Origin: an uncultured Prochlorococcus sp.
Lineage (GTDB): Bacteria > Cyanobacteriota > Cyanobacteriia > PCC-6307 > Cyanobiaceae
Direction: 5' to 3'
Length of the DNA: 64,000 nucleotides
Assembly: GCA_902564235.1 (NCBI GenBank)
Contig: CACFAG010000003.1
Span: 1 to 64,000 of the forward strand
Part shown: positions 1 through 11,592 of the stretch, in pieces
Numbering within the stretch: the first letter of the stretch is position 1
Layout of the letters: each line of letters starts with the position of its first letter
The notes under the pieces: model-generated
Seen by the model: the letters and a program-made list of their open reading frames with translations, nothing else
Databases searched by the model: none
What the model was told of the DNA's origin: nothing
Position numbers and translations under genes: made by a program

Positions 1-2
1 TT

Positions 3-1070
3 TTAGAAAAATTAGGAAAGTATATAGAAGAACTAAAAGAACTTGAGAGAAGTATAGATATAGATAAATTTATTATTAAAGTCATGCCTTATTATAAATT
101 TATTTTTGATGTTAATTGTAACTATAGTTTTGATTCAATAGAGACAGGACAAGTTCCTTATCAATCTACTAAAGAGATAAAAGTGCCCTATGAAACCACT
201 GAAGAAAGAAAAGTCCCATATACTGAGCAAGAAGAGTATAAATACCAAGAACCTTACACATATTATGAAAAACAGGGTCAACAAGTCATCAATCACAGAG
301 TAGTAGATATTAACGTCCCTAAAACTAAATACAGATGGGTCAAGAAAACTAGACCTGTTACTAAATATCGAATTGAAACAGTCCCCACTACTAAATATCG
401 AACTGAAACAGTTCCCACTACTAAATATCGAGAACAAGAAAAAAGGAGAGAAAAAGAACGAAGAACTTATTCTAAGAATTCAGGGAAAACTCATTACATT
501 CCTAATGATTTTTATAGAACAAAAAACTTAATTAGACCAGAAGATATAAATCGATTAATTAATCCAAGAATATTAAATAACAGGAATCAATATCTAAGAG
601 ATTTAAAAAATAATGTTTTTAAAAATACTACTCATAATGTAAGTTATGAATTAGTTTCTTTTGCATATGAATTCACTGAGATGTTTAGCAAAATAGAGAA
701 TCAACTTAAAGGGAAAATAGAAAAAGATATAAGGAATCAATGTGATAGTTATATAAAGAATTCAACTAAATGGGATAAAATGGAAGGATTAGATATTCAT
801 TGCAATTTAACTCCTACAGCAAAGGAAGTTGCTTTTATACCTTATTTGATTGTGCAATTAAAAGGTAAATATTTACCTCAAACTATTTTCACGCATTCAC
901 TTTTAGATAATGATAGATATGAAACAGAAAATGAAAATTTTCCAATTCCAGGAATTTCAAATGAAGTAGAACAACTTGAAGAAAAATACAATTTCAAAAA
1001 AAATAAAAATAAGGGGTTTTGGTTTATTTTAATAGTTTTTATAATTTTGATTCTGGGTCTACTGTTGTAA
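3..1070 (+). CDS. Repeat-containing hypothetical protein with a C-terminal transmembrane tail; open at the left window edge (partial)
   Basis: Reading frame of the 84..1070 ORF continues upstream without a stop to base 3 (LEKLGKYIEELKELERSIDIDKFIIKVM...). Repeats such as KVPYETTEERKVPYTEQEE and TETVPTTKYR; hydrophobic C-terminus GFWFILIVFIILILGLLL. Confidence 0.7.
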   Translation, partial: LEKLGKYIEELKELERSIDIDKFIIKVMPYYKFIFDVNCNYSFDSIETGQVPYQSTKEIKVPYETTEERKVPYTEQEEYKYQEPYTYYEKQGQQVINHRVVDINVPKTKYRWVKKTRPVTKYRIETVPTTKYRTETVPTTKYREQEKRREKERRTYSKNSGKTHYIPNDFYRTKNLIRPEDINRLINPRILNNRNQYLRDLKNNVFKNTTHNVSYELVSFAYEFTEMFSKIENQLKGKIEKDIRNQCDSYIKNSTKWDKMEGLDIHCNLTPTAKEVAFIPYLIVQLKGKYLPQTIFTHSLLDNDRYETENENFPIPGISNEVEQLEEKYNFKKNKNKGFWFILIVFIILILGLLL

Positions 1071-1180
1071 ATTAAAAATATCTATTTAAATGTTGTTAAC
1101 TTCTTTGTGTAAGACTTCTTTCTATAAAGATAAAACAAAAACTTTCAAAAAATGAATTAAAATTGTGAGAGATTTTTCAG

Positions 1181-1360
1181 ATGAAATTGATTAAATATCC
1201 ACACTTTGTAGATCATAAGAAGAAAGAAGTTTATATCCATATTGAAAGTGGGTTTCCAACAACTCTTGGAGTTCCCCACCTTGTAAACCAGAACTATCCC
1301 ACATATAAAGGAGTTCTGGTATCAAAAAAATACTTGAAAGAATTACAAACGAGTAATTAA
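1181..1360 (+). CDS. Small hypothetical protein (59 aa)
   Basis: ATG ORF MKLIKYPHFVDHKKKEVYIHIESGFPTTLGVPHLVNQNYPTYKGVLVSKKYLKELQTSN; shorter than the ORF-track cutoff; overlaps the less plausible minus ORF 1191..1409. Confidence 0.45.
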   Translation: MKLIKYPHFVDHKKKEVYIHIESGFPTTLGVPHLVNQNYPTYKGVLVSKKYLKELQTSN

Positions 1361-1479
1361 AGGGGTTGTATTTCCCCTGTAACCCCACCACCACTAAGTT
1401 CGTGTCCATCTAACTCTTCACCTACCACTCACCAACCACTAAAAATAATTAAACCCCAGCCATAGACTGAGGTTAAAGG

Positions 1480-1552
1480 TGCCAGGACCCAGATTTGAAC
1501 TGGGGACACGGCGATTTTCAGTCGCCTGCTCTACCAACTGAGCTATCCCGGC
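1480..1552 (-). tRNA. tRNA-Phe (GAA)
   Basis: Reverse complement GCCGGGATAGCTCAGTTGGTAGAGCAGGCGACTGAAAATCGCC...GGTTCAAATC-type cloverleaf, anticodon GAA. Confidence 0.95.
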
Positions 1553-1643
1553 TCTAACCTATCTACTTTAAATTAAGATGTGTAGTTTGTGAAACCTTTC
1601 TCATTAAAAATTTATATCTTCATTAAATTTTCACAAAAAAATT

Positions 1644-2873
1644 TTATTCTGAATTAATAGCTAATAAGGCAGTTCCAAATGAGGTAGTTTTTTTACATGA
1701 AACTATTGGTATTTTAATAATTTTTTCTCTTATTTTTCTCCACTGAGGGTTTTTTGAACCTCCACCAATTGTAATAATTTTCTTTGGAAGTGAGCCTGTT
1801 AGTTCACATAGTTTTTCCCATCCTTTCAATTCAATTTTGGCTAGACCTTCGAATAATGCGTGTAAATAAAGTGAGTCGCTTACTGGTCTAGGCCCAAGAA
1901 TCGGCTCTAAATTCGAATTATTAACTGGAAATCGCTCTCCTTTGCTGTTAAGAGGTAAAAGATTTAAAGAAGTTTTTTTAGATGGATTTATCTGTCGACT
2001 GAGCTCTTTAATTTCTAAATCAGAAAAAAATTTAGATAATACACCACATCCTGCGTTTGATGCTCCTCCGCAGATCCACTCGCCACTAACTCTATGGGTT
2101 GTAATCCCCTTTGCTTGTATAGGGTTATTAATAAATTTTTTAACTACAATAGTTGTTCCTAAAACTGTGAGACCATCTTCTTTCTTTAAACCCGCAGCTA
2201 TTAAACTTGCATTAGAGTCAGTAGTACCTGAGATTAATATTAATTTCTTATTCAAATTAAATCTTAATGCTAAATCAGAATTGACTTGGCCAACAATTTT
2301 TCCACTTTTTATTATTTGAGGTAAGCATTTTTGCCATGAAGTATTGAAATAGCTTTTTGGCCAGGATTCTTTTTTAAGATCCCAACCAAGTTTGAGATTA
2401 TTACCTTCTTCTCCAAAAGTCCAATCTTTTAAAAACCACCCAGTTATCAAATCAGATTGATGTCTTAAAAGTATATTTGTTCCATATTTATCTATTAGTT
2501 TTAATGCCTTAGCAAGACTACTGTATGGAGTTCTCAAATGATCTTCTTCAGAAGTTAATGATTCAAGAAGGATCTTATGTTCAATACATGCCTGGTCATA
2601 AGGTATAGCTTCTCCTAAAGGCTCCCCTTTTAAATTGGATGCTGTCAAAGTTCCTGAAGTACCAGATATAGCCAATTTATTAAGGTTAATTTTCAACTCA
2701 ATAGGTAAACTATCTAAAAGATTCTCACAAGAATTAATCCAAGAATTTGGATTTTTAAAACTATAGAAATAAGGAACTGAATTTGAATATACCAATTTCT
2801 TATGAAGATTAATTATGGATATTCTTGCACCACTGGTACCAAAATCTAACCCTCCATAAAAATTATCAGGCAT
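1644..2873 (-). CDS. FGGY-family carbohydrate kinase (xylulokinase-like)
   Basis: N-terminal GGLDFGTSGARISI, SGTSGT, TTDSNASLIAAGL, IGGGSKNPQWRKI motifs. Confidence 0.8.
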   Translation of the reverse strand: MPDNFYGGLDFGTSGARISIINLHKKLVYSNSVPYFYSFKNPNSWINSCENLLDSLPIELKINLNKLAISGTSGTLTASNLKGEPLGEAIPYDQACIEHKILLESLTSEEDHLRTPYSSLAKALKLIDKYGTNILLRHQSDLITGWFLKDWTFGEEGNNLKLGWDLKKESWPKSYFNTSWQKCLPQIIKSGKIVGQVNSDLALRFNLNKKLILISGTTDSNASLIAAGLKKEDGLTVLGTTIVVKKFINNPIQAKGITTHRVSGEWICGGASNAGCGVLSKFFSDLEIKELSRQINPSKKTSLNLLPLNSKGERFPVNNSNLEPILGPRPVSDSLYLHALFEGLAKIELKGWEKLCELTGSLPKKIITIGGGSKNPQWRKIREKIIKIPIVSCKKTTSFGTALLAINSE

Positions 2874-2885
2874 AGAATAATTATT

Positions 2886-4127
2886 TTATAAAAATACTTT
2901 GGCCCCCTCTGCTAATTGGGCTGCTTTCCCTTCTACATTTTCCCAAGGAAGTTCAAGATCTCTTCTACCAAAATGTCCATAGGACGCTGTCTTTCTGAAA
3001 AATTTACCACCCATTTGTTTGGGTAGATTTCTTAAGTTAAACTCTTTTATTATTGCTGCAGGTCTTAAATCAAAGTGATTTTTAATAAGCTCAGTCAAAT
3101 TAGCTTGTGAAATAACACCAGTATCAAACGTTTCAACCAGAATGGAAATCGGTTTTGCAACTCCAATTGCATAACTTAATTGTACCTCTGCCTTTTTTGC
3201 TAATTTTGCCTCAACTATACTTTTAGCTACATAACGTGCAGCATAAGCTGCTGATCTATCCACTTTTGTGGGATCTTTACCCGAAAATGCTCCTCCTCCG
3301 TGTCTTGCATATCCACCATAAGTATCAACAATGATTTTTCTACCGGTAAGCCCGGCATCTCCTTGAGGACCTCCTACGACAAATTTCCCTGTTGGATTTA
3401 CTAGAAATCTTGTTTTGTTAATGTTTGGTTTGATTTCTAAATCTTCAGTAGCAGGAATTACAACATTCGTCCATAAATCTTCTTTTATTCTTTGACGAAT
3501 TTCTTCTTCATTTGTGATCCCATCAATCTCAGGATTATGTTGAGTTGAAATTAAAATAGTATTTATCGAAACTGGGACACCTTTTTCATAATCAATACTT
3601 ACTTGAGTTTTACCATCAGGGAGGAGATAATTAAGGACTTTATCGTGTCTTACTTTGGCGAGTTGAATGGCTAATCTATGAGCTAAGCTAATTGGTAAGG
3701 GCATCAATTCAGGTGTTTCATCGCATGCATAGCCAAACATTATTCCTTGGTCACCTGCTCCGGTATTGTCTTCCAAATCATCGTTAATGTCTTCAGCTTC
3801 GTTCACTCCCTGAGAAATATCTGGTGATTGCTCATCAAGTGCTACTAAGACAGCACAACTATTTGCATCAAAACCACCTGCTTTATAACCTTCATATCCA
3901 ATTTCCTTAATTACATTTCTAACAAGTTTGATATAATCAACTTTTGCTTTTGAAGTTATTTCTCCAGTCAACAGACAAAGACCGGTATTAACAACAGTTT
4001 CACATGCTACTCTGCTTTCTGGATCTTCTGTTAATAAAGCATCTAAAACTGCGTCACTTATTTGATCACATATTTTGTCTGGATGACCTTCAGTGACAGA
4101 TTCAGAAGTGAAGATAAAATCACTCAT
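2886..4127 (-). CDS. metK: S-adenosylmethionine synthetase
   Basis: [56 protein letters not shown] motifs. Confidence 0.97.
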   Translation of the reverse strand: MSDFIFTSESVTEGHPDKICDQISDAVLDALLTEDPESRVACETVVNTGLCLLTGEITSKAKVDYIKLVRNVIKEIGYEGYKAGGFDANSCAVLVALDEQSPDISQGVNEAEDINDDLEDNTGAGDQGIMFGYACDETPELMPLPISLAHRLAIQLAKVRHDKVLNYLLPDGKTQVSIDYEKGVPVSINTILISTQHNPEIDGITNEEEIRQRIKEDLWTNVVIPATEDLEIKPNINKTRFLVNPTGKFVVGGPQGDAGLTGRKIIVDTYGGYARHGGGAFSGKDPTKVDRSAAYAARYVAKSIVEAKLAKKAEVQLSYAIGVAKPISILVETFDTGVISQANLTELIKNHFDLRPAAIIKEFNLRNLPKQMGGKFFRKTASYGHFGRRDLELPWENVEGKAAQLAEGAKVFL

Positions 4128-4266
4128 TTAAACATAAAATTTGAATTTAATTTATCTTAAATTAGACTGTAGTTACTAAGCAATAATTGTAAATTAAAAT
4201 GGTTATTTAAGAATAAAAAGATTTTTGTTCTGATATTCCCGCACAAATAAATTAACTAGATTTAGT

Positions 4267-5352
4267 CTATTCAGCTGAAGGTGTTGGGATTTCTTCATTT
4301 TCATCAGTTTGTTCGAATAACATTTGTTTGTATTTGGCAGCCATTTCTTCAGCTTTACTAAAAACTTTTTGAGGGTCAGTTAGCATATCACCTGGTTCAG
4401 GTTCAAGAGCTTTTGTAGATAATGAAATTCTTCCTCTTTCCGAATCAAGGTCAATTATCATGACTTTCATTTGATCATTAACATTTAAAATATTATGGGG
4501 AGTCTCTATATGTTCATGACTGATTTCAGAAATGTGCAATAGACCACTAACTCCACCAATATCAATAAAGGCTCCATAAGGTTTAATACCTTTTACAGAA
4601 CCTACAACTACTTCGCCTACCTCAAGTCTATTCATTTTTTTCTCCACCAAAGCTCTTCTATGACTTAGTACTAATCTGTTCCTCTCTTCATCAACTTCAA
4701 GAAATTTTAAAGGCAAATATTCACCTTCTAAGTCATCTTTAATTTTTCGAGCACTGATATGAGAGCCTGGTATAAAACCTCTCAGGCCTTCTACCCTCAC
4801 AAGAGCACCACCTCTGTTTGTCGCAAAAACTTCAGAGTATATTGTGGCATCTTCTTTTTGGAGTTGTCTAACCCTTTCCCATGCTCTTTGATATTCAATT
4901 CTTCTAATTGAGAGGGCTAACTGGCCATCTTCATTTTCTTCACTCATTATGAAGAATTCCCTGCTTTCTGAAGGTTGTAAAACATCATTAAGACCTTCAA
5001 CTCTATTTATTGAAACCTCTTGAACAGGCATAAAAGCAGCTGTTTTTGCACCTATATCTATCATCGCCCCTTTGGGCTCTAAAGCGAAAACGGTACCTTT
5101 TACTAAATCACCAGGTTTAAAGTTATAGTCATACTTCCCCAAAAGTGATGCAAATTCTTCTTGTGTGAATCCTGCAGTGTCAAAATCTGTATTTGTTCTG
5201 CTAGAGGAAGAATCTGCTGAAGGTATATCGCTCTTCTCGAATGATAAATCTTCCTCATTTTGAGTGGCTGCATCATTATCTAGCTCAGACGAATTTTTAA
5301 TTTCTTGATCCTCAGAAAGCTTTTTAATGGTTTGGGAAGAATTTTCGTTCAT
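4267..5352 (-). CDS. rpsA: 30S ribosomal protein S1
   Basis: Three S1 repeats (GDLVKGTVFALEPKGAMIDIG..., GEVVVGSVKGIKPYGAFIDIGGVSGLLHISEIS). Confidence 0.93.
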   Translation of the reverse strand: MNENSSQTIKKLSEDQEIKNSSELDNDAATQNEEDLSFEKSDIPSADSSSSRTNTDFDTAGFTQEEFASLLGKYDYNFKPGDLVKGTVFALEPKGAMIDIGAKTAAFMPVQEVSINRVEGLNDVLQPSESREFFIMSEENEDGQLALSIRRIEYQRAWERVRQLQKEDATIYSEVFATNRGGALVRVEGLRGFIPGSHISARKIKDDLEGEYLPLKFLEVDEERNRLVLSHRRALVEKKMNRLEVGEVVVGSVKGIKPYGAFIDIGGVSGLLHISEISHEHIETPHNILNVNDQMKVMIIDLDSERGRISLSTKALEPEPGDMLTDPQKVFSKAEEMAAKYKQMLFEQTDENEEIPTPSAE

Positions 5353-5461
5353 TTTTTGTAGCGCAGACTACCTAAGGTAGTTAGAAAGGAATGCTACTAG
5401 CCTGCAAACCAATAGCAAAAAACAATTGTGATATGTATTCTACACTTTAAGATGCTGAATT

Positions 5462-5965
5462 TTATGAAATTGAAGCTAATTGGTTTTTTGAACTTCCTTT
5501 TAGAGATTCAAGAGTAGAAATAAAATCTTTTACCCCATTAAATTTTCTGTAAACTGAGGCGTATCTTATGTAAGCTACTTCGTTTTCTTTCCTAAGATTT
5601 TTTAGTATTAATTCTCCGATTTGTGAAGATTTAATATCTTTGTTAGAGTCTTGTAAAATTTGAGATTCTATTCCATCTACGAAATTAATAATTGCTTCGC
5701 TGCTGAAGTTAGTCTTTTCGCAAGCTCTTGATATACCAGTAAATAATTTTTGTTTATCAAATAATTCTCTGCTGCCGTCTTTCTTTAAAACTGAAACTGG
5801 CATTGATTCCACTCTTTCATAAGTTGTAAATCTAAAGCTGCAATTTAAGCACTCTCTTCTTCTTCGAACACTCTTGCCACTATCGGCAGATCTTGATTCC
5901 AAAACTCTGCTATCTGTGTTTTGACAGGTTGGACACTGCATGTGGTGAAATAAGCTGCACTTCAA
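5462..5965 (-). CDS. nrdR: Transcriptional repressor NrdR
   Basis: [45 protein letters not shown]; the likely start is the internal M of MQCP. Confidence 0.95.
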   Translation of the reverse strand: MKCSLFHHMQCPTCQNTDSRVLESRSADSGKSVRRRRECLNCSFRFTTYERVESMPVSVLKKDGSRELFDKQKLFTGISRACEKTNFSSEAIINFVDGIESQILQDSNKDIKSSQIGELILKNLRKENEVAYIRYASVYRKFNGVKDFISTLESLKGSSKNQLASIS

Positions 5966-6008
5966 CTCTAATAGTAGAGTAATATCTTAATAATGGAAAG
6001 TAAAAAAA

Positions 6009-6034
6009 AACCTCTTGTTAAAGAGGTTTTTTCT
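6009..6034. terminator. Hairpin with flanking A/T tracts, bidirectional-looking terminator
   Basis: AACCTCTT-gtta-AAGAGGTT flanked by an A9 tract and T-rich sequence. Confidence 0.7.
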
Positions 6035-6038
6035 AAGT

Positions 6039-6137
6039 TCATTTTCTATCGAATTTAGGCGGGTCTCTAAAGGCGACAGCAAAGAATAGGGTCACAACTG
6101 CGAGAGTTAGAATAAGAACGTAAGCAAAAGCTTCCAT
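6039..6137 (-). CDS. psbT: Photosystem II protein PsbT
   Basis: Translates to [32 protein letters not shown]; adjacent to psbB. Confidence 0.95.
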   Translation of the reverse strand: MEAFAYVLILTLAVVTLFFAVAFRDPPKFDRK

Positions 6138-6160
6138 AAGATTAAGTAAATAAGTTTAGT

Positions 6161-7684
6161 TTAAACCCTTCCTGGGATTCTTCTTGTGGATTCGTCACCA
6201 AGTTTCTTGAATAAACCAAATTCAACTTGGTCGCCAATCTCAGCATCAATACCAGCAAAGGAATTTCTGTAAAGAGTTCTTGAAGCATGCCACCAGTGGC
6301 CAAACAAGAATAGCAATCCGAAACATAAATGTGCATATGTAAACCACGCTCTAGGTGAGCTTCGGAATACACCGTCAGATTTATATGTTTCTCTGTCAAA
6401 CTTGAATGCTTCTCCAAGTTGAGCCTTTCTAGCTAATCTTTTAACTACTGCAGGGTCTGTAAATGTTTGTCCATCTAGGTCACCTCCATAGATAGTTGCA
6501 GTGATACCAGTCTGTTCAAAAGAATACTTTGCCTCCGCTCTTCTAAATGGAATATCTGCCCTAACATTACCTTCTTTATCTTCAAGAATCACAGGGAAGT
6601 TTTCAAAGAAGTTAGGAATTCTTCTAACTTCTAATTCGTTACCTTCCTTATCTTGAAAGGCAATGTGACCTTGCCAGCCAGTTGGTAATCCATCACCATT
6701 AACAAGAGCTCCAACTCTAAATAGTCCTCCTTTAGCTGGACTATTCCCAACATAATCGTAGAAGGCTAACTTCTCTGGAATCGATGCATATGCCTCAGAT
6801 TTAGTAGCACCATCGTCTATTGCCGCTTGTACTCTTCTATTAATTTCAGTTTTGAAGTAACCTGAATCCCATTGATATCTGGTAGGACCAAAAAGCTCTA
6901 CTGGGGTTGTTGCTGAACCGTACCACATTGTGCCGGAAACAACAAAAGATACAAATAATACAGCAGCTAAAGCACTAGCAAGGACTCCTTCTAGACTTCC
7001 AAGTTTTAATGCTCTATAAAGTCTTTCTCCAGGTCTGTTGGTGATGTGAAAAATACCTCCAATAATACCCATAAGCCCTGCTGCAATATGATTCGCTACT
7101 ATACCTCCTGGATTAAAAGGATTAAATCCTTCTACTCCCCAGGAAGGGGCTACAGGTTCTACATGACCAGTTAAACCATAAGGGTCAGAAACCCAAATCC
7201 CTACGTTTGCACAATGAAAAGCTCCAAAACCAAAACACGTTAGTCCGGCTAGAAGAAGGTGAATTCCGAAAATTCTTGGTAAATCAAGAGCAGGCTCACC
7301 AGTTCTTGAGTCTTCCCACAAATCTAAGTCCCAGTATGTCCAGTGCCAAATTGAGGCTAACATCAATAGACCACTAAATACTATGTGAGCTGCTGCAACC
7401 CCTTCGAAACTCCAGAATCCAGGATCAACCCCAGTAGCACCGGTAATATCCCATCCGTTCCAACTACTTGTGATACCTAGCCTTGCCATGAAAGGCATGA
7501 CGTACATTCCCTGTCTCCACATTGGATTCAGAACAGCATCAGAAGGATCAAAAATGGCTAATTCATAAAGAGCCATTGAACCGGCCCAGCCGGCTAATAA
7601 TGCAGTATGCATAAGATGCACAGCAAGTAGTCGACCTGGGTCATTAATAACTACTGTGTGAACTCGATACCAAGGCAATCCCAT
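6161..7684 (-). CDS. psbB: Photosystem II CP47 apoprotein
   Basis: [42 protein letters not shown]. Confidence 0.98.
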   Translation of the reverse strand: MGLPWYRVHTVVINDPGRLLAVHLMHTALLAGWAGSMALYELAIFDPSDAVLNPMWRQGMYVMPFMARLGITSSWNGWDITGATGVDPGFWSFEGVAAAHIVFSGLLMLASIWHWTYWDLDLWEDSRTGEPALDLPRIFGIHLLLAGLTCFGFGAFHCANVGIWVSDPYGLTGHVEPVAPSWGVEGFNPFNPGGIVANHIAAGLMGIIGGIFHITNRPGERLYRALKLGSLEGVLASALAAVLFVSFVVSGTMWYGSATTPVELFGPTRYQWDSGYFKTEINRRVQAAIDDGATKSEAYASIPEKLAFYDYVGNSPAKGGLFRVGALVNGDGLPTGWQGHIAFQDKEGNELEVRRIPNFFENFPVILEDKEGNVRADIPFRRAEAKYSFEQTGITATIYGGDLDGQTFTDPAVVKRLARKAQLGEAFKFDRETYKSDGVFRSSPRAWFTYAHLCFGLLFLFGHWWHASRTLYRNSFAGIDAEIGDQVEFGLFKKLGDESTRRIPGRV

Positions 7685-7906
7685 CGGTTAATTTCTAGTA
7701 ACTATGCTGTGTAAACAGCTAAACATCACGATAGTAAGGGTTTTTTAGCCTTTGAGGGATTTTTGTAAATAAATTTATTTTCTTGCAAAAATTGGTCAAA
7801 TCAATTGGCAGAACAAAGTTTATAAGGAATTTTTGGCTAAAAACTGTTAATATTTTGGTCACAATTCTCAAAGTAAAACGTCAAAATAAGAAAAATAACT
7901 AAAAAA

Positions 7907-8269
7907 ATGGCAACTATCAGATTTATTCGTGAGGACATTGAGGTCCAATGCAATCCTGGTGAGAATTTAAGGGAACTTGTAATGAAAGAGAATTTACAGC
8001 TATATGGATTAAAAGGTATTTTAGGAAATTGTGGAGGTGCGGGACAATGTAGTACTTGTTTTATTTCAGTTGAAGGTGGAAACAAAAATTCTTTGAGCCC
8101 TCTTACATCTGTTGAAGAAGACAAACTGAAAAATAGACCAGAAAATTGGCGCCTTGCATGTCAAACATTGATAAAATCATCTGCAGTAATTTTAACAAAA
8201 CCACAATCTCCCCCCTCAAATTTGGAAGAACTAAAAAAAATTAGTGAAAATAAAAAATTACCTCGCTAA
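7907..8269 (+). CDS. 2Fe-2S ferredoxin
   Basis: GNCGGAGQCSTCFISV plus a downstream Cys (RLACQT); 2Fe-2S ferredoxin pattern. Confidence 0.88.
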   Translation: MATIRFIREDIEVQCNPGENLRELVMKENLQLYGLKGILGNCGGAGQCSTCFISVEGGNKNSLSPLTSVEEDKLKNRPENWRLACQTLIKSSAVILTKPQSPPSNLEELKKISENKKLPR

Positions 8270-8377
8270 ATTGTTTAAGACTGTTAATCAGTTTATAAAA
8301 TTTGTTTATTTTTCCACTTTATTTTAATTTATATGTCTATGATCTTAATACTTAACTTAGTAATACTAATTAATTAA

Positions 8378-8530
8378 ATGGAAACAACTAATTTTGGATT
8401 CGTAGCTAGTCTTTTATTTGTGGGCGTGCCAACAATATTCCTCATAGGGTTATTCATTTCTACACAAGACGGAGAGAAATCAAGCTTCTACTCTGACTCT
8501 AGTAAAGGTAGGCTTGGACCAAAACGCTAA
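8378..8530 (+). CDS. psbM: Photosystem II protein PsbM
   Basis: METTNFGFVASLLFVGVPTIFLIGLFISTQDGEKSSFYSDSSKGRLGPKR. Confidence 0.93.
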   Translation: METTNFGFVASLLFVGVPTIFLIGLFISTQDGEKSSFYSDSSKGRLGPKR

Positions 8531-8541
8531 TGCTTTAATAA

Positions 8542-9411
8542 ATGCTTTGCATTTCTGTTGAAAAATTTTTATTTTGGAAAAAAATACAACTTGCTAAAGG
8601 AGGCGATCAACAATCTTTTGCATTTTTACTTGATTGTATAGGAGGTATACCGACTGGTGATTTAAACTCGATAAGTATAAATCCAAAAGCAACCTTATAT
8701 TTAAAAAAAAATTTAGGGTATTTAGAATCTATTTGGGACGATCATTTACAAAAATCTTGCCCAATCCAATACCTCTGTGGAATAACGTTTTGGAGAGACT
8801 TAAAATTAAAAGTTACAAGTAAGGTACTAATTCCTAGACCAGAAACAGAGCTAATAATCGATATTGTCTTTAATAAATTTAGAAAGAGATCGGAAGAATT
8901 ATTTTTTGCCGAATTAGGAACTGGATCAGGTGCAATTAGTATAGCTTTGGCATTGGCTTATCCTTTGAGCGAGGGAGTAGCAACTGATATAGATCAAGAT
9001 GTATTAAAAATAGCCACTAAAAATTTTATAAACTCTTCTAAAAAATCAAATTTGAAATTTTATTGTGGGAATTGGTGGTTACCTCTTGAAAGTTTCAAAG
9101 GGAAATTAGACCTCGTTATTTCAAACCCGCCATATATTCCCAGAGATACTTATGAAAAATTACCCAAAGAAGTTAAAAATTTTGAACCTAAAGTTGCTTT
9201 ATTAGGCGGCGAAGATGGTTTAAAACATATAAATGAAATAGTACAAAAAGCACCATTATTCTTAAAGGAGAATGGTTGGCTAATTTTAGAGAATCATTTT
9301 GATCAAAGTGAAAAAGTAAAACAACTCCTTTTTAAAAATAAATTTACATCAATAGAAATTGTGAAAGATCTTTCAGGTATTGGTAGGTTTACCATTGGAA
9401 GATATAAATAA
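8542..9411 (+). CDS. prmC: Peptide chain release factor N5-glutamine methyltransferase
   Basis: NPPYIPR signature, LIPRPETE, ELGTGSGAISIALA. Confidence 0.93.
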   Translation: MLCISVEKFLFWKKIQLAKGGDQQSFAFLLDCIGGIPTGDLNSISINPKATLYLKKNLGYLESIWDDHLQKSCPIQYLCGITFWRDLKLKVTSKVLIPRPETELIIDIVFNKFRKRSEELFFAELGTGSGAISIALALAYPLSEGVATDIDQDVLKIATKNFINSSKKSNLKFYCGNWWLPLESFKGKLDLVISNPPYIPRDTYEKLPKEVKNFEPKVALLGGEDGLKHINEIVQKAPLFLKENGWLILENHFDQSEKVKQLLFKNKFTSIEIVKDLSGIGRFTIGRYK

Positions 9412-9434
9412 ATTAATGTAAATTCAAAATCTAA

Positions 9435-10016
9435 ATGAATTTAGTAGACTGTAAGACTGCCTCAAAGACTCTTAAAAGTGGTTTGCCTATAATTTTCCCA
9501 ACAGACACTTTACCTGCAATTGGATGCTTACCAAAATTCTCAAATATTATTTATGAGTTTAAAAAAAGAGAAAGAAATAAACCTTTAATTCTTATGGGAT
9601 CAGAACATAAACATTTAATTGATTATGTTCACGAATCAGCAAAAAAAGATTACGAAAATATAGCTTTAAAATATTGGCCTGGAGCTTTGACAATTGTTAC
9701 TCCTGCTTCAGAAAAACAGGCTGTAAACATTACCAGCAAAGATCTTACTATTGGGTTGAGAATTCCAAATTCATACATGGCACAATCTCTTTTGAGAGAA
9801 ACAGGCCCGTTGTTAACTTCAAGTGCAAATATTTCAGGTTTTAAAGGATCAAATACAGCTGAAGGTATTGCTCTAGACTTCCCTTCTTTAAAAATTTTGG
9901 GACCTATCCCCTGGGGGAAAAGTAGTGGAAAAGCTAGCACTATAATATTTTGGAAGAAAAGTGGAGATTGGAGACTTATTAGAGAAGGAGAAGTAATAGT
10001 TAGGGAATTGTATTGA
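9435..10016 (+). CDS. Sua5/YciO/YrdC family threonylcarbamoyl-AMP synthase-like protein
   Basis: PIIFPTDTLPAIGC, KRERNKPLILM, GPLLTSSANISG. Confidence 0.88.
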   Translation: MNLVDCKTASKTLKSGLPIIFPTDTLPAIGCLPKFSNIIYEFKKRERNKPLILMGSEHKHLIDYVHESAKKDYENIALKYWPGALTIVTPASEKQAVNITSKDLTIGLRIPNSYMAQSLLRETGPLLTSSANISGFKGSNTAEGIALDFPSLKILGPIPWGKSSGKASTIIFWKKSGDWRLIREGEVIVRELY

Positions 10017-10192
10017 TGTTATTATTATTATTTTTTGTTTTCTTAATTCAATTTTTAAACTATTGGATATTTGAACCTCTTGTATCTTTTTTAGAGTATG
10101 TAATCGAAATAAGATCGTTTCCTATCATTGCTCTGATAAGTTTGATCTTTTTATTTTCAGCAAATAATATTGAAAAGAATTAAATAAAAAAA

Positions 10193-10264
10193 TGCCGGCT
10201 AACAGATTTGAACTGATGACCTTCGCTTTACAAAAGCGCTGCTCTACCGCTGAGCTAAGCCGGC
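10193..10264 (-). tRNA. tRNA-Thr (TGT)
   Basis: Reverse complement GCCGGCTTAGCTCAGCGGTAGAGCAGCGCTTTTGTAAAGCG...; anticodon TGT. Confidence 0.95.
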
Positions 10265-10328
10265 ATAATGACCATCTTACAATTAAGGTGGATCAAACTT
10301 AGTATTTTTTGGATGTTTTTAAAATTTA

Positions 10329-10664
10329 TTACTTTTTGATATCTTCTTGACTTTTATCATTCTTATCATTTTTTTTAAACTTTATTTCTCCTGTAATAGT
10401 TCTCTTGATTGGTAAATTTGCTACTAATGCAGTCATTCTGTCCTCCGTCTCTAAACTTACAGCCACCTCTTCAAAGTCAATCTCAACATATTTAGCGACA
10501 ACATCGAGTATTTCTTTTCTCATTTTATCTAGAAGATCAGTTGTTAAAGAGCTCATATCAACTCTGTCATGAGCAAGTACAAGTTGTAATCTTTCTCTAG
10601 CGGTGTTGGCACTAGCCGTCTCTCTGCCAAGTAACTTGTTTATAAGATCTCTGAGGGTCATCAT
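10329..10664 (-). CDS. minE: Cell division topological specificity factor MinE
   Basis: [46 protein letters not shown]. Confidence 0.95.
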   Translation of the reverse strand: MMTLRDLINKLLGRETASANTARERLQLVLAHDRVDMSSLTTDLLDKMRKEILDVVAKYVEIDFEEVAVSLETEDRMTALVANLPIKRTITGEIKFKKNDKNDKSQEDIKK

Positions 10665-10665
10665 T

Positions 10666-11481
10666 TTAAAAAACTTTGGTTTGCATTAATCTCATGAATT
10701 TATCTTTAAGGCTTTTACCTTCCTTTTTGGGGTCAATAATTGGTACATCCTTCCCTATAAGTCTTTGAGAAACATTTAAATAACATTTTTTTGCAGGAGA
10801 TCTTCCATCTGTAAGTGTCAGTGGCTCACCCCGATTTGTACTTATTATTACCTGTTCATCTTCTAAAACAATACCTAACAAAGGTAAAGAAAGTATTCCT
10901 TTGACATCATCGATAGATAGCATCTCTTGACTTGCCATCATGTTGGGACGAACTCTGTTGATTACAAGTTGAATAGGCTCAATATCAGAAGTATTAAGAA
11001 TTCCAATTACCCTATCGGCGTCGCGTACTGCAGATAATTCCGGGTTAGTTACAACAATAGCTTCTTTACAAGCTGCAAGAGCATTTTTAAAGCCATCTTC
11101 TACACCAGCAGGACAATCTACTAAGACAAAATCAAATTTCTCACTAAGCATTTCACTAATTTTTTTCATATCTTCGGGCTTCATCCAATCCAGCATCCTT
11201 GGATCCCCAGCAGGTAGAAGAGCAAGATTAGGTTCCTTTTTATGTCTAACCAATGCTTGGTCAAGACGACAAGTCTTGTCTAGAACATCTTGAGCCGTAT
11301 AAATGATGCGATTTTCTAATCCTAAAAGAAGATCTAAATTTCTTAAGCCAAAGTCAGCATCTAATACAGCAGTTGCAGCTCCGCTATTAGCAAGTGCTAT
11401 GCCAAGGTTTGCAGTTAAAGTGGTTTTACCAACTCCTCCTTTACCTGAACAAATTAATATTGTGCGAGTATTTTTCCCCAC
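10666..11481 (-). CDS. minD: Septum site-determining protein MinD
   Basis: [22 protein letters not shown] deviant Walker A; amphipathic C-terminus; adjacent to minE and minC. Confidence 0.97.
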   Translation of the reverse strand: MGKNTRTILICSGKGGVGKTTLTANLGIALANSGAATAVLDADFGLRNLDLLLGLENRIIYTAQDVLDKTCRLDQALVRHKKEPNLALLPAGDPRMLDWMKPEDMKKISEMLSEKFDFVLVDCPAGVEDGFKNALAACKEAIVVTNPELSAVRDADRVIGILNTSDIEPIQLVINRVRPNMMASQEMLSIDDVKGILSLPLLGIVLEDEQVIISTNRGEPLTLTDGRSPAKKCYLNVSQRLIGKDVPIIDPKKEGKSLKDKFMRLMQTKVF

Positions 11482-11592
11482 AGTTTTAAGGATTTTCCAA
11501 ATAATAAAGCCACCTGCAGAAAGTTAAATATTTTAAAGATTAAGTAATTCTTAAATTTATCTAGTTTGAATTAATTTATTGCAAATGATTAA

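Noticed and set aside
135-437. Antisense ORF of 100 aa
   Set aside because: Mirror of the repeat region of the plus-strand 3..1070 gene; Phe/Ser-rich low-complexity product typical of antisense translation.
1191-1409. Minus ORF of 72 aa
   Set aside because: Overlaps a more plausible + strand small CDS (1181..1360); no recognisable features.
6142-6417. 91-aa minus ORF inside psbB
   Set aside because: Alternate frame of the psbB C-terminal region.
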